This document shows, in pieces, positions 17,476 to 30,719 of a DNA stretch of 64,000 nt; the first letter of the stretch is position 1, and each line of letters starts with the position of its first letter. The notes beneath the pieces were generated by a model that saw only the letters and a list, made by a program, of their open reading frames with translations, did not search any database and was not told the DNA's origin. The DNA lies in assembly GCF_003991135.1 (NCBI RefSeq), contig NZ_CP016379.1, positions 124,001-188,000 on the forward strand, given 5' to 3'. Source of the DNA: Anoxybacter fermentans. GTDB taxonomy: Bacteria > Bacillota > Halanaerobiia > DY22613. The translations under genes and the position numbers were made by a program.

Positions 17476-19175
17476 ATGAAGTTGCCCTATGGTATAACTG
17501 ATTTCAAAAAAATAAGGGAAAAAAATTATCTATACATAGATAAAACAAAATATATTAAAATATTAGAAGATTTAAATTCCGATTATCTTTTTTTTATAAG
17601 ACCCAGGCGATTTGGAAAATCTCTTTTTTTATCTATGCTGGCATGTTATTATGATTTGAATTTAGCATCGGATTTTGACAGTTTATTTGGAGATTTATAT
17701 ATTGGTAAAAATCCAACTGATTTAAGAAATAGCTATATGATTTTAAAAATGGACTTTTCAGGTTTAAAGACGATTCAAAAGAAAATTTAGAAGATTCTTT
17801 TAGAAAAACAGTTTTGAGCAGTTTAACTCAATTTATTGAAGTAGATTATAGCCGATTTTTTTCTGATTCTAAAGAGATTGTTCACTTATTAGAAAAAGAA
17901 ACCGATTTAAAACGGATGTTGGAAATTGTATATAATGTTGTGAAAAAAGCTGATAAAAAAATATATTTAATTATTGATGAGTATGACCATTTTGCCAATG
18001 ATATTATTGCCATGGGAGATAGTGAATATTATCAGAAGATTATACAGGCCAGCGGCTTTGTGCGGGATTTTTATGAGACATTAAAAATTGGAACTAAGAG
18101 CGTTATTGATAAAATTTTTATTACCGGAATTTCTCCAATAATGTTGGATGATTTAACCAGTGGATTTAATATTACTATGAACATTACAATGGAACCTCTG
18201 ACCAATGAAATGTTAGGTTTTACTGATGAAGAAATAGATCAGATTATTAACAGGGTTAAAATAGATTTAGAACAAATAAGTCAAATAAAAGTTCAGTTAA
18301 AGGAATATTATAATGGGTATTTATTTAATGAGGAATGTAAAAAACGAGTGTATAATCCAGATATGGTTTTGTATTATTTTGATCAATTATTAAGATATAA
18401 TAAGCTACCCAGAGAATTAATTACAGATAATGTTAAAACTGATTATGGTAGATTAGACCGCTTAACAAGAAATCAGGAAAATCGAAAAACATTAGAAAAG
18501 ATTATTTTAAATGAAGGAATAATAACAAAAATTGTTTCCAAATTTTCTTTTGATCGGATATTTGAACAGGAATATTTTATCTCACTTCTATTTTATATGG
18601 GGCTTTTGACTATTAATGGTACAAAATATGGTTTACTTCAACTTGGGATTCCTAACTATGTGATTAAAACGATCTATTGGGAATATATTGAGAAAAAATT
18701 AAGAGAAGATTATAAAATAAATTATGATCTGGTAGAGTTACAGAAAGTAGTATGGCAAATGGCATATGATGGCAAATTAGAACCTTTTTTAAAGTTTATT
18801 ACAGAGAATGTGTTAAATATTTTGTCTAATCGTGATATGATTAAATTTAATGAAAAATATTTAAAAGTAATTTTATTTAGTTATCTTGTCTTAAGCAATT
18901 TATATAAACCTACCAGTGAAAAAGAAGTGGAAGGTGGATATATAGATATTTTTTTAGAGAAAGATATTCGTTTTTCTGATGTTAAGTATGAATGGTTGTG
19001 GGAATTAAAATATTTGAAGAAAAATGATACCGAACAGTTGGAGCAAGTGAAAGAAGAAGGATTAAGACAACTAAAAAAATATGCTGAAAGTAAAAAATTT
19101 AAAAACAAAGGGAACCTGAAACTGGCTTTAATTATTTTTATAGGAAAAGATGAATATGTGTTAGTGATGCCTTAA
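17476..19175 (+). pseudogene. AAA-ATPase-like / PD-(D/E)XK nuclease-like protein, copy 2 (frameshifted)
   Basis: A paralogue of the gene at 4457-6157, in the same orientation, 13 kb away on the other side of the cas operon. It has the same RPRRFGKSL P-loop, DEYDHF Walker B, DLTSGFN block and C-terminal GYIDIFL...WELKY nuclease motif. A one-base deletion near 17771 (LKT-DSK in copy 1 corresponds to AAG-AC-GAT here) throws the frame into a stop at 17790. The correct frame resumes immediately and runs to 19175. The break lies between Walker A and Walker B, so neither half would be a functional ATPase. The rest is undamaged, implying a very recent mutation or a base-calling error. Confidence 0.8.
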
Positions 19176-19316
19176 TAAAATCAACATTTTGTATATCTTT
19201 AAAGAGAATTGCACAATATATTGAAAGTAACTGGTGATAAAAGTGGACAATACTAAATTATCAATTGCTCAATAGGTGTTACCTTCAGGTGTTTAAAAAT
19301 TTTTTTAAAAAAGGTC

Positions 19317-19345
19317 TTGACAATCTTAAAATGAAATGCTAATAT
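19317..19345 (+). promoter_or_regulatory. rRNA operon promoter
   Basis: TTGACA, a 17-base spacer and TAATAT, with a TG two bases before the -10 (extended -10). An A/T-rich tract (AAAAATTTTTTTAAAAAA) sits just upstream as a possible UP element. Confidence 0.8.
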
Positions 19346-19389
19346 AAATGATGCCCGCGATGATAAAGCGGCAAACAAAATGACCTTTG

Positions 19390-19409
19390 AAAAGTGAACA
19401 GCAATCAGC
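19390..19409 (+). other. 5' half of the pre-16S RNase III processing stem
   Basis: AAAAGTGAACAGCAATCAGC is perfectly complementary to 21057-21076 downstream of 16S, so the precursor loops out the 16S rRNA on a 20-bp stem. Confidence 0.8.
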
Positions 19410-19467
19410 CAGAAGATTTCCTTTGAGTTAAGGAAATTAAGCACTTTAAAGTGCTTAAGATAGATTT

Positions 19468-21051
<1,584 letters not shown>

Positions 21052-21056
21052 AGAGT

Positions 21057-21076
21057 GCTGATTGCTGTTCACTTTT
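21057..21076 (+). other. 3' half of the pre-16S RNase III processing stem
   Basis: GCTGATTGCTGTTCACTTTT is the reverse complement of 19390-19409. Confidence 0.8.
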
Positions 21077-21104
21077 GAGAGGTCATAAGCCTTTCAGAAG
21101 TTAA

Positions 21105-21181
<77 letters not shown>

Positions 21182-21205
21182 AAGATGTGAAAGGAATATA
21201 TGTGT

Positions 21206-21281
21206 GGGGGTATAGCTCAGTTGGGAGAGCACCTGCCTTGCAAGCAGGGGGTCAGCGGTTCGAATCCGCTTACCTCCACCA
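21206..21281 (+). tRNA. tRNA-Ala (TGC)
   Basis: A 76-base cloverleaf with acceptor GGGGGTA/TACCTCC (G-U pair), anticodon TGC in CTTGCAA and encoded CCA. It is the second spacer tRNA. Confidence 0.97.
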
Positions 21282-21290
21282 TATTTCTGT

Positions 21291-21312
21291 ACTTTGAAAA
21301 CTGCATATTGGG
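21291..21312 (+). other. 5' half of the pre-23S processing stem
   Basis: ACTTTGAAAACTGCATATTG pairs, with two mismatches or wobbles, with 24319-24340 after 23S. This matches an RNase III stem. Confidence 0.7.
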
Positions 21313-21318
21313 GTTCGA

Positions 21319-24312
<2,994 letters not shown>

Positions 24313-24318
24313 GAAGAT

Positions 24319-24340
24319 CCCAGTATGCAGTTTTGAAAGT
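24319..24340 (+). other. 3' half of the pre-23S processing stem
   Basis: CCCAGTATGCAGTTTTGAAA is complementary to 21291-21312. Confidence 0.7.
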
Positions 24341-24352
24341 ACAGATAAATGT

Positions 24353-24428
24353 GGGCCATTAGCTCAGTCGGTAGAGCACCTGACTTTTAATCAGGGTGTC
24401 GGAGGTTCGATTCCTCCATGGCTCACCA
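24353..24428 (+). tRNA. tRNA-Lys (TTT)
   Basis: A 76-base cloverleaf, anticodon loop CTTTTAA, encoded CCA. It is first of eight tRNAs between 23S and 5S. Confidence 0.96.
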
Positions 24429-24433
24429 TTCAT

Positions 24434-24510
<77 letters not shown>

Positions 24511-24521
24511 ATTTTAAGCAA

Positions 24522-24598
24522 GCGGGAGTAGTTCAATTGGCTAGAGCATCAGCCTTCCAAGCTGAAAGTTGCGGGTTCGAGTCCCGTCTCCCGCTCCA
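24522..24598 (+). tRNA. tRNA-Gly (TCC)
   Basis: A 77-base cloverleaf, acceptor GCGGGAG/CTCCCGC, anticodon loop CTTCCAA, encoded CCA. Confidence 0.95.
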
Positions 24599-24610
24599 AC
24601 TTTTCAACAT

Positions 24611-24687
24611 GGGTCTATAGCTCAGTTGGCTAGAGCGTGCGGTTCATACCCGCAAGGTCAGTGGTTCGAATCCACTTAGACCCACCA
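24611..24687 (+). tRNA. tRNA-Met (CAT), elongator
   Basis: A 77-base cloverleaf, fully paired acceptor GGGTCTA/TAGACCC, anticodon loop TTCATAC. A CAT tRNA with a paired acceptor is elongator Met. A lysidine-modified tRNA-Ile(CAT) is the alternative. Confidence 0.85.
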
Positions 24688-24694
24688 ATTATGC

Positions 24695-24787
24695 GGAGAG
24701 ATACCCAAGTGGCTGAAGGGGCGGGTTTGCTAAACCTGTAGCAGGGGTCTTCCCCTGGCGAGGGTTCGAATCCCTCTCTCTCCGCCA
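24695..24787 (+). tRNA. tRNA-Ser (GCT)
   Basis: A 93-base class II tRNA with a long variable arm (AGCAGGGGTC...CCCCTGGC), anticodon GCT and encoded CCA. Confidence 0.95.
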
Positions 24788-24791
24788 TTAT

Positions 24792-24867
24792 GCTCCCATC
24801 GTCTAGCGGCCTAGGACACCAGGTTTTCAACCTGGCGGCACGGGTTCAAATCCCGTTGGGAGTGCCA
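24792..24867 (+). tRNA. tRNA-Glu (TTC)
   Basis: A 76-base cloverleaf, acceptor GCTCCCA/TGGGAGT, anticodon loop TTTTCAA between CCAGG and CCTGG, encoded CCA. Confidence 0.94.
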
Positions 24868-24871
24868 TTTA

Positions 24872-24947
24872 GGGCGCATAGCTCAGTTGGGAGAGCACCT
24901 GCCTTACAAGCAGGGGGTCATAGGTTCGAGTCCTGTTGCGCCCACCA
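24872..24947 (+). tRNA. tRNA-Val (TAC)
   Basis: A 76-base cloverleaf, acceptor GGGCGCA/TGCGCCC, anticodon loop CTTACAA, encoded CCA. Confidence 0.95.
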
Positions 24948-24953
24948 TTTTGC

Positions 24954-25030
24954 GGAGACGTGGTGTAGTTGGTTAACATATCGGCCTGTCACGCCGAAGA
25001 TCGCGGGTTCGAGTCCCGTCGTCTCCGCCA
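24954..25030 (+). tRNA. tRNA-Asp (GTC)
   Basis: A 77-base cloverleaf, acceptor GGAGACG/CGTCTCC, anticodon GTC, encoded CCA. It lies 20 bases before 5S. Confidence 0.95.
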
Positions 25031-25050
25031 TTTCAAAAGATAATAAAGTT

Positions 25051-25167
<117 letters not shown>

Positions 25168-25176
25168 TTATTTTTA

Positions 25177-25206
25177 AACTCTACGCATACGCGTAGAGTT
25201 TTTTTA
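25177..25206 (+). terminator. rRNA operon terminator
   Basis: A perfect 10-bp stem AACTCTACGC / GCGTAGAGTT with a 4-base loop, then an uninterrupted T run. Confidence 0.92.
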
Positions 25207-25303
25207 GTGTTTAGAAAATTATACTTTTGTAGTAAGATTATAATTGAAAATTTTTAAGAATGATTGTAATCGAAAAGATTAAGGATATAATAGGAGGAGA
25301 ATT

Positions 25304-25870
25304 ATGAGAATCTTTTGTCTAGGAGATAGTTTAACCCGGGGATATGGAGTAATGGCAGATAAGAGTTTTCCAATACAACTTAAGGAAATACTAAAAAAAA
25401 GAGGAATAACAGTAGAAGTTTATAATCTAGGCATAGATGGGCAAACATCAATGGAGCTGAAAAATCGATTTCTTGATCAACTTTCTGATGCCAAAAAGGG
25501 TGATCTGGTATTTTTGTTAATAGGAACAAATGATACTTTAGGACTTAGATTGGCAGTTGATCATTATATCAATAATCTCAGGGAGATGGTGAACTTAATT
25601 TTGATAAAAGGTTTGAAATTATGCATTGCAACTTTACCACCGGTTGAAATAAACTATTTTTATGGTGAAGATCCAGGCCATAGAATACGAAAATATAATG
25701 CTGAAATCCGTAAACTGGCTCAGCAAAAACAGCTACCTTTAGTTGAACTCTCCGATATTGATGTTAACCTGACAATTGATGGTGTACATTTCGGAGAAAA
25801 AGGATACAAAGAGATTGCAGAACGTTGGGCTAAGCAGGTTATCTTTTTAGCTTCTAAGGCCAGTGGTTAA
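25304..25870 (+). CDS. SGNH/GDSL-type esterase or lipase
   Basis: A 188-residue single-domain SGNH hydrolase. Block I is CLGDSLTRGYGV (catalytic Ser9), the Gly block is within NLGIDGQTS, block III is LLIGTNDTLG, and block V is DGVHFGEKGY carrying the Asp-His pair. No signal peptide is seen, so a cytoplasmic acyl-ester hydrolase is expected. The natural substrate (lysophospholipid, acylated sugar or peptidoglycan) cannot be told. The start follows AGGAGG. Its 3' end overlaps the convergent EamA gene by 24 bases. Confidence 0.85.
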   Translation: MRIFCLGDSLTRGYGVMADKSFPIQLKEILKKRGITVEVYNLGIDGQTSMELKNRFLDQLSDAKKGDLVFLLIGTNDTLGLRLAVDHYINNLREMVNLILIKGLKLCIATLPPVEINYFYGEDPGHRIRKYNAEIRKLAQQKQLPLVELSDIDVNLTIDGVHFGEKGYKEIAERWAKQVIFLASKASG

Positions 25871-26791
25871 AGTTGATTCTTTTTTGTTGACTGCAATAAT
25901 TCCAACAACTACTAATACTAGAGCAGCTACTTTACTAAGAGTAAAGTGATCTGTCGGTATAAAAATAACTGATAATATAGATCCAGCCACAGGAATCATA
26001 AATTTATATAAAGAGATTTCCCCTGCTTTATTATATTTAAGAAGGGAATACCATAATGAGAAAGCAACGGCTGATAAAAAGGAAGAATAGATTAATAAAA
26101 TCCAGGCTTTAGTTGTAAATCTAAGTGTACCTGGCGCTAATCCTGATAATCCAAATCCAATGAGTAAAATTGAACCTATAAACATCTGCCACCCTGTAAC
26201 TAAAAAAGGATTAATTTTTGTGGAAAGTCTTTTTGCCAGTATGGTTCCCAAAGCGCCAGTAAGTCCAGCTAGAATTAAAAATCCTTCACCCTGAAAAGAA
26301 AAATCCAGAGTAAAATCTTTTCCCCAGTTGACCAAAAAAATTCCTGAAAAACCTGTAATCAAACCAATGATTTTTCGCCAATTTATTTTATCATTTTGGT
26401 AGATAAAGTGGGCCAGGATTACGACAAAAAATATTCCAATTGAATTAAGAATTGCAGCCTTCATTCCAGATGTATGAGCAAGACCATTATAAAAAAAGAA
26501 ATATTGTAGAGTGGTTTGTAAAATACCCAGTAAAATTAGCTCCAATAGATTTTGTTTATTCACTTTTAAAGACTGTTTTAAACCAAAACTTACTAAAAAG
26601 AACAATAATATAGAAGCTAAAAAGAACCGTGTCCCAGCTAAAACAATTTTCCCATACATATCCTGGGGTACTAACCCTAACTCTGTATAGGTAATTTTTA
26701 AGACTGGAAAAGCACTGCCCCATAAAAGAGAACAGATTAATGCAATCAGGATTACATAGTATGGATTGGTGAAGTATTTTTTAATATTCAT
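25847..26791 (-). CDS. EamA/DMT-family transporter
   Basis: A 314-residue membrane protein with ten hydrophobic segments in two EamA repeats (about residues 15-150 and 165-305). The first repeat opens with LLWGSAFPVLK, typical of the drug/metabolite transporter family. The charged C-terminal tail NKKESTL is cytoplasmic by the positive-inside rule. Such proteins export amino acids, metabolites or drugs. Nothing nearby reveals the substrate. Confidence 0.85.
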   Translation of the reverse strand: MNIKKYFTNPYYVILIALICSLLWGSAFPVLKITYTELGLVPQDMYGKIVLAGTRFFLASILLFFLVSFGLKQSLKVNKQNLLELILLGILQTTLQYFFFYNGLAHTSGMKAAILNSIGIFFVVILAHFIYQNDKINWRKIIGLITGFSGIFLVNWGKDFTLDFSFQGEGFLILAGLTGALGTILAKRLSTKINPFLVTGWQMFIGSILLIGFGLSGLAPGTLRFTTKAWILLIYSSFLSAVAFSLWYSLLKYNKAGEISLYKFMIPVAGSILSVIFIPTDHFTLSKVAALVLVVVGIIAVNKKESTLTTGLRS

Positions 26792-26905
26792 AATGCACCT
26801 CTTAATTTTTTAATAGTACTTTTTTTCTATTAGATATTTTATCAAACTTAAGATACTTTGTCCAAAATATTTTTAGGTGTTTTTAGACCTCTTGATGTTA
26901 ATATC

Positions 26906-26934
26906 TTGACAGATGTATTTTTTTCCATTATTAT
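26906..26934 (+). promoter_or_regulatory. Promoter upstream of the decayed metallopeptidase-like gene
   Basis: A perfect TTGACA, a 17-base spacer and TATTAT, 35 bases before the ATG at 26969. Confidence 0.7.
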
Positions 26935-26968
26935 GAAAGTAAATAATACCATTTTTGGGAGGTTGAAT

Positions 26969-28199
26969 ATGAGAATTAAGCTGGTTGAGCCAATTAGAAA
27001 TCCTGAAAGCATATTCAACTCAATTTCTTGAAATATGATTGATTTTACAGAATTTTGCCCGTTGAAAGGATTGGTTATAGTAGATAATGAACAGGAGATA
27101 AAAAAAGAAAATCTGTATTATAGTGCATTTAATACAGACCAGCAGGAGATAGAGGAATACGGTATTGAAAAAATATTTGGTCACAAATATGCTCACATTA
27201 TGTTTTATCTTTTAAATTTTAATCTGGAAAAACAGAGATCAAATAAATTTCATACCTGTACTGCAATCAGCGATTTTTATACTGCGTTTTTTGAAGGTTT
27301 TGCAGAACATCTTGAGATTGTTTCTATTGATTTAGGGTTAGAGGGTATGGTAAAATTAGATGGACTTTGGGATTATGGTTTGGAGTTAAATGCATGGCTT
27401 TCCTATCGTGATGCCCAATTACGATATTTTGCTGTCAAAAACAACTGTTTTTTTTATCATACAGCTTTACCGGATATAGAGGAATATGATAACTATATAG
27501 ATTTAGATTTTAGCCTCAGAAGGAGCTATAGTTTCTATCTTTTATCATATCTATGCTCATGATACTTTTAAGAATAAATATTTTTCAGATAATTTTTATT
27601 CTTCTTTTGGGGTTACAAAAAAAGATATCACACCTATAGAAAATCTTTATTTGAAAATATTTTTTGCATTGTCCAAAATAGAGTTTCAATCCTGTTCATT
27701 GCTTATGATTACATTTATTAAATCTTATGATAGATGTTTTCTTGAAGAAAAGAAAGATCTATATTCTTTATTTTTAGAATTAACCCACTATATTACAGTC
27801 TCTTTTGAAGCCGGTTCATTATTTGGTGAACTTTATCATAGAGGACGTCGGGGATTAATAGAAGAGTTTAAGGAGATATATTTAAAAGCAATGAATTTCA
27901 AAAAAGAGATATTAGAACAAGTGTTAAACAATAAACTGGCTTTTAATGCTGCAGTATATCCTGAGTTATGGGTGAAAAATCCTGATTGTAAAATTCCACC
28001 TTATCCCTGGATTCCTAAACGGATGGAAGAATATATTTTAGATTTAAATACGGCTACTATAATAGATTTTATGTTATTTAAGGGAATTGACTTAAAGAAA
28101 GCAAAAGCAATAGTGGAAACAAGAGAAAAACGAAGAGGTTTTGGCTCAATTGAAGAGTTTCAAAAGCTATACCCTGAGATCATACTGGAAAAAGTATAA
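26969..28199 (+). pseudogene. Metallopeptidase-like protein with C-terminal helix-hairpin-helix, decayed
   Basis: A single ancestral frame of about 410 codons, damaged in three ways. ATG 26969 has GGGAGG before it, but an in-frame TGA lies at 27029-27031 after 20 codons. The frame continues (ATG 27035) through FGHKYAHIMFYLL and later FFEGFAEHLE. This looks like a gluzincin HExxH...E arrangement in which the catalytic glutamate is replaced by lysine. Near 27505-27515 a frameshift breaks it. The correct frame resumes as ASEGAIVSIFYHIYAHD and ends with a ComEA-like helix-hairpin-helix (LNTATIIDFMLFKGIDLKKA). The strong promoter still present suggests recent inactivation. The original substrate is unknown. 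Confidence 0.6.
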
Positions 28200-28220
28200 A
28201 TCAAAAGGTGGTGTGGCTTT

Positions 28221-28769
28221 ATGGAAATTAGGATTAATGACACTAGACTAACACTGGTAAAAGGAGATATTACCCTACAGGAAACCGAAGCAATTGTTAA
28301 TGCTGCTAATTCCAGCCTTTTAGGAGGAGGCGGAGTTGATGGGGCAATTCATAGGGCTGGAGGCCCCAAAATTTTAGAAGAGTGCAAAAAAATTCGGGCC
28401 AGGCAGGGAGGTTGTCCAACAGGTGAGGCAGTTATTACCACAGGAGGTAATCTAAAAGCCAAATACGTCATTCATACAGTTGGCCCTATCTGGCGTGGAG
28501 GAAACTCTAATGAACCACAGCTTCTTAAAAACTGCTACATAAATAGTCTAAAACTTGCTAAAGAAAATAATATAAAGACTATTTCCTTCCCTTCAATAAG
28601 TACTGGTGCGTATAGATATCCAGTGGATAAAGCTGCGGTAATAGCATTGAGTGCTGTGATTGAATTCCTTCGTAAAAATAATGGTTTTGAAGAAGTAAGG
28701 TTTGTTTTATTTAGTGATGAAATCTTTGATACATATAAAGAGGCTTTGACCAGTTTATGTTCTAATTAA
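28221..28769 (+). CDS. Macrodomain protein, O-acetyl-ADP-ribose deacetylase-like
   Basis: A 182-residue stand-alone macrodomain of the YmdB/MacroD type. The binding loops are all there: [29 protein letters not shown] (loop 1, residues about 24-46), [10 protein letters not shown], and the diphosphate loop [13 protein letters not shown]. These enzymes remove ADP-ribose from proteins or hydrolyse O-acetyl-ADP-ribose. It starts 21 bases after the decayed gene and may share its promoter. The role may be NAD metabolite salvage or control of ADP-ribosylation. No toxin partner is visible beside it. Confidence 0.9.
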   Translation: MEIRINDTRLTLVKGDITLQETEAIVNAANSSLLGGGGVDGAIHRAGGPKILEECKKIRARQGGCPTGEAVITTGGNLKAKYVIHTVGPIWRGGNSNEPQLLKNCYINSLKLAKENNIKTISFPSISTGAYRYPVDKAAVIALSAVIEFLRKNNGFEEVRFVLFSDEIFDTYKEALTSLCSN

Positions 28770-28771
28770 AA

Positions 28772-28994
28772 GATTTTACTACAAAAAGCTAATTTTTCGT
28801 TTCATAAAGAAATTTTTCGAACCATCTTAAAGTTTGATTTCAGTCGAAATAAGGCACACTAATCAAATGGGCCCTCCTGGCTTTTGATTAGCTCATCAAT
28901 CCTTATATGAGGCCTTATTTCGATTGAAATCTTACTAAGATGGTTAAACGAAAAATTTCTATGGTGCTCAAAATTAACTTTTTGCCGTTTAATT
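28772..28994 (+). repeat. Full-length palindromic element with 7-bp target duplication
   Basis: A 223-bp copy flanked by ATTAAAA on both sides (28765-28771 and 28995-29001). Its ends have drifted (GATTTTACTAC / GCCGTTTAATT) compared with the consensus. It sits between the convergent macrodomain and cca genes. The rest of the 366-base gap is AT-rich, apart from the cca terminator. Confidence 0.85.
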
Positions 28995-29082
28995 ATTAAA
29001 AATACAGAAGAATTTTTCCCAACCAGGAAAAGTAATTATAACAATCAAGTTGCTTAAAGGGAATAATAGCTAAGGATAAATC

Positions 29083-29104
29083 CCCTGACCATAATTGGTC
29101 AGGG
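29083..29104 (-). terminator. Terminator of the cca gene
   Basis: CCCTGACC / GGTCAGGG with a 6-base loop. On the minus strand it is followed by GATTTATCC, and on the plus strand by TTTATTTTA, so it may act on both strands. Confidence 0.65.
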
Positions 29105-29135
29105 TTTATTTTATAGAAGGGCCAGCACTCCCAGG

Positions 29136-30485
29136 TCATTTATCACCTATCTTTTTTAGAACTTTTTCATATATTTCTGGTATTAGATCAATCAGTTTTT
29201 CATGATGATTAAGTTCTGGATGATGGAGAACTCTCTTCAGTATTTCATCCAAAATTATTCCCACTATTGGGCCAGGTTCAATTCCTAAACACTCTAAAAC
29301 ATCCTTTCCATTAATCTTAAGATCACTGACTTTAAGAGGATACTTCTTTTTCCAGATTATCTCCATTCTGGATAAAAGATTTTGATATTCGGTGTATTCC
29401 TCAGTAAAATTTCCCCCTCTACCCATTCTATTAGCAAATCGTACCTTAGCAAAACGTATTGCCTGTTCCCGTGTTCCTAAAGAAGACATCAAGTATCTTA
29501 ATTTCCGATCAGATCCTCTTACTTTACGCATATGATGGCGTATTAGTTGAGCGACAGAATTCTTAATGTAATTGGAAAACTTAAGTCTTTCTAAAATATT
29601 AAAAGCTATTTTAGCACTTTCTTCTGCATGGTTATAAAAGTGGATTGTACCACTTTCATCCGCACTATAAGTTACGGTTTTTCCAATATCATGCAATAAC
29701 ACCGTCAGTCTAACAATAAGATCCTCTTCAGCGTATTTTAATGCGTGGGCCAAATGTCCAAAAAGATCATATTTATGATCAGATCTTTGCTGTACTCCTA
29801 CACATGCCTGCAGTTCAGGCAGAATATATTTGAGTAGATTGAGTTGAAGTAAATCATAGATTCCCTGAGTTGGGTCTTTTGCCATTATTATTTTGCATAA
29901 CTCATCAGCAATTCTCTCTTTACTTACATTATTGACCAGGTGAGCATTTTCTTTAATAGCTTGACTTAGAGTATCTGTTATTATAGTAAAACCCTTGTCC
30001 ACTTTGAATCTAATTGCGCGCATCATCCTTAATGGATCTTCTCTAATTCTTTCGACAGCAGATCCTACAGTTTTAAGGGTTTTGCTTTTAATATCCTGTA
30101 ATCCGTTAAAGGGGTCATAGATTATATTTTTAATGGGATCATAGGCGATGGCATTAATAGTGAAATCACGGTGTGCCAGATCTTCAGATAATTTGTCTGC
30201 ATATTTTGCGTTTTTTCTAAATGTAGTAACTTCAACTGTAAATTTTTTATCCAAAACAACCGTGATAGTTCCAAATCTCCTACCGGTAGGTATTGTATGT
30301 TCAAAGAGGGACTCAATCTGATCTGGAGAAGCATCAGTTGCTACGTCAAAATCCTTTGGTGTAAGACCAAGGGCGATATCCCTCAGTGCGCCCCCGACAA
30401 CATATCCAAGAAAACCTGCCTTATTAAGAGTTTCACAAATTGATTTAACGTAATTTGGGATTTTATCTGTGAATACATTTACCAT
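29136..30485 (-). CDS. cca: CCA tRNA nucleotidyltransferase with HD domain
   Basis: A 449-residue class II nucleotidyltransferase that adds or repairs the 3' CCA of tRNA. The head motif is GYVVGGALRDIALGL, followed by the catalytic DFDVAT pair, RRFGTITV, and DLAHRDFTINAIA. EDPLRMMRAIRF is the neck motif. An HD domain follows (RLTVLLHDIGK near residue 265), as in the long Cca/PcnB forms. All tRNA genes in this window already encode CCA, so repair is the likely main job. A poly(A) polymerase function cannot be ruled out from sequence alone. Confidence 0.88.
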   Translation of the reverse strand: MVNVFTDKIPNYVKSICETLNKAGFLGYVVGGALRDIALGLTPKDFDVATDASPDQIESLFEHTIPTGRRFGTITVVLDKKFTVEVTTFRKNAKYADKLSEDLAHRDFTINAIAYDPIKNIIYDPFNGLQDIKSKTLKTVGSAVERIREDPLRMMRAIRFKVDKGFTIITDTLSQAIKENAHLVNNVSKERIADELCKIIMAKDPTQGIYDLLQLNLLKYILPELQACVGVQQRSDHKYDLFGHLAHALKYAEEDLIVRLTVLLHDIGKTVTYSADESGTIHFYNHAEESAKIAFNILERLKFSNYIKNSVAQLIRHHMRKVRGSDRKLRYLMSSLGTREQAIRFAKVRFANRMGRGGNFTEEYTEYQNLLSRMEIIWKKKYPLKVSDLKINGKDVLECLGIEPGPIVGIILDEILKRVLHHPELNHHEKLIDLIPEIYEKVLKKIGDK

Positions 30486-30657
30486 TTTAGACAGACTCCC
30501 TTCAAGAATAACTTACTTAAAGTAGCTGATCCTGTTATCTTTAATTCTGTAATGCTGTTATAGTTTCCTCTCTTGACTATCATTATTACCCGGTTAACAT
30601 AACAGGATTTGTTGATTATTGCCAGGGGAATTTTTTTGAGAAAAATAAAAAGTATAC

Positions 30658-30686
30658 TTGAATAATAATTATTTTTTGTGTATAAT
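30658..30686 (+). promoter_or_regulatory. Promoter of the amino-acid ABC operon
   Basis: TTGAAT, a 17-base spacer and a perfect TATAAT, 33 bases before the ATG. The -10 box lies inside the palindrome at 30678-30693. Confidence 0.8.
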
Positions 30687-30693
30687 TATACAC
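30678..30693. promoter_or_regulatory. ARG-box-like operator overlapping the -10 box
   Basis: GTGTATAATTATACAC is a perfect 16-bp palindrome and fits the ArgR/AhrC half-site pattern TGNATWWWWATNCA. Its overlap with TATAAT implies repression by steric block, probably when arginine is plentiful. This is inferred from motif and context. Confidence 0.6.
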
Positions 30694-30719
30694 ATTAAAA
30701 GGATAAGGAGGGAGCTAAA

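Noticed and set aside
27029-27031. Selenocysteine at the in-frame TGA of the metallopeptidase-like gene
   Set aside because: No SECIS-like hairpin is evident just after it. The gene also has a frameshift and a lost catalytic residue, so decay is simpler.
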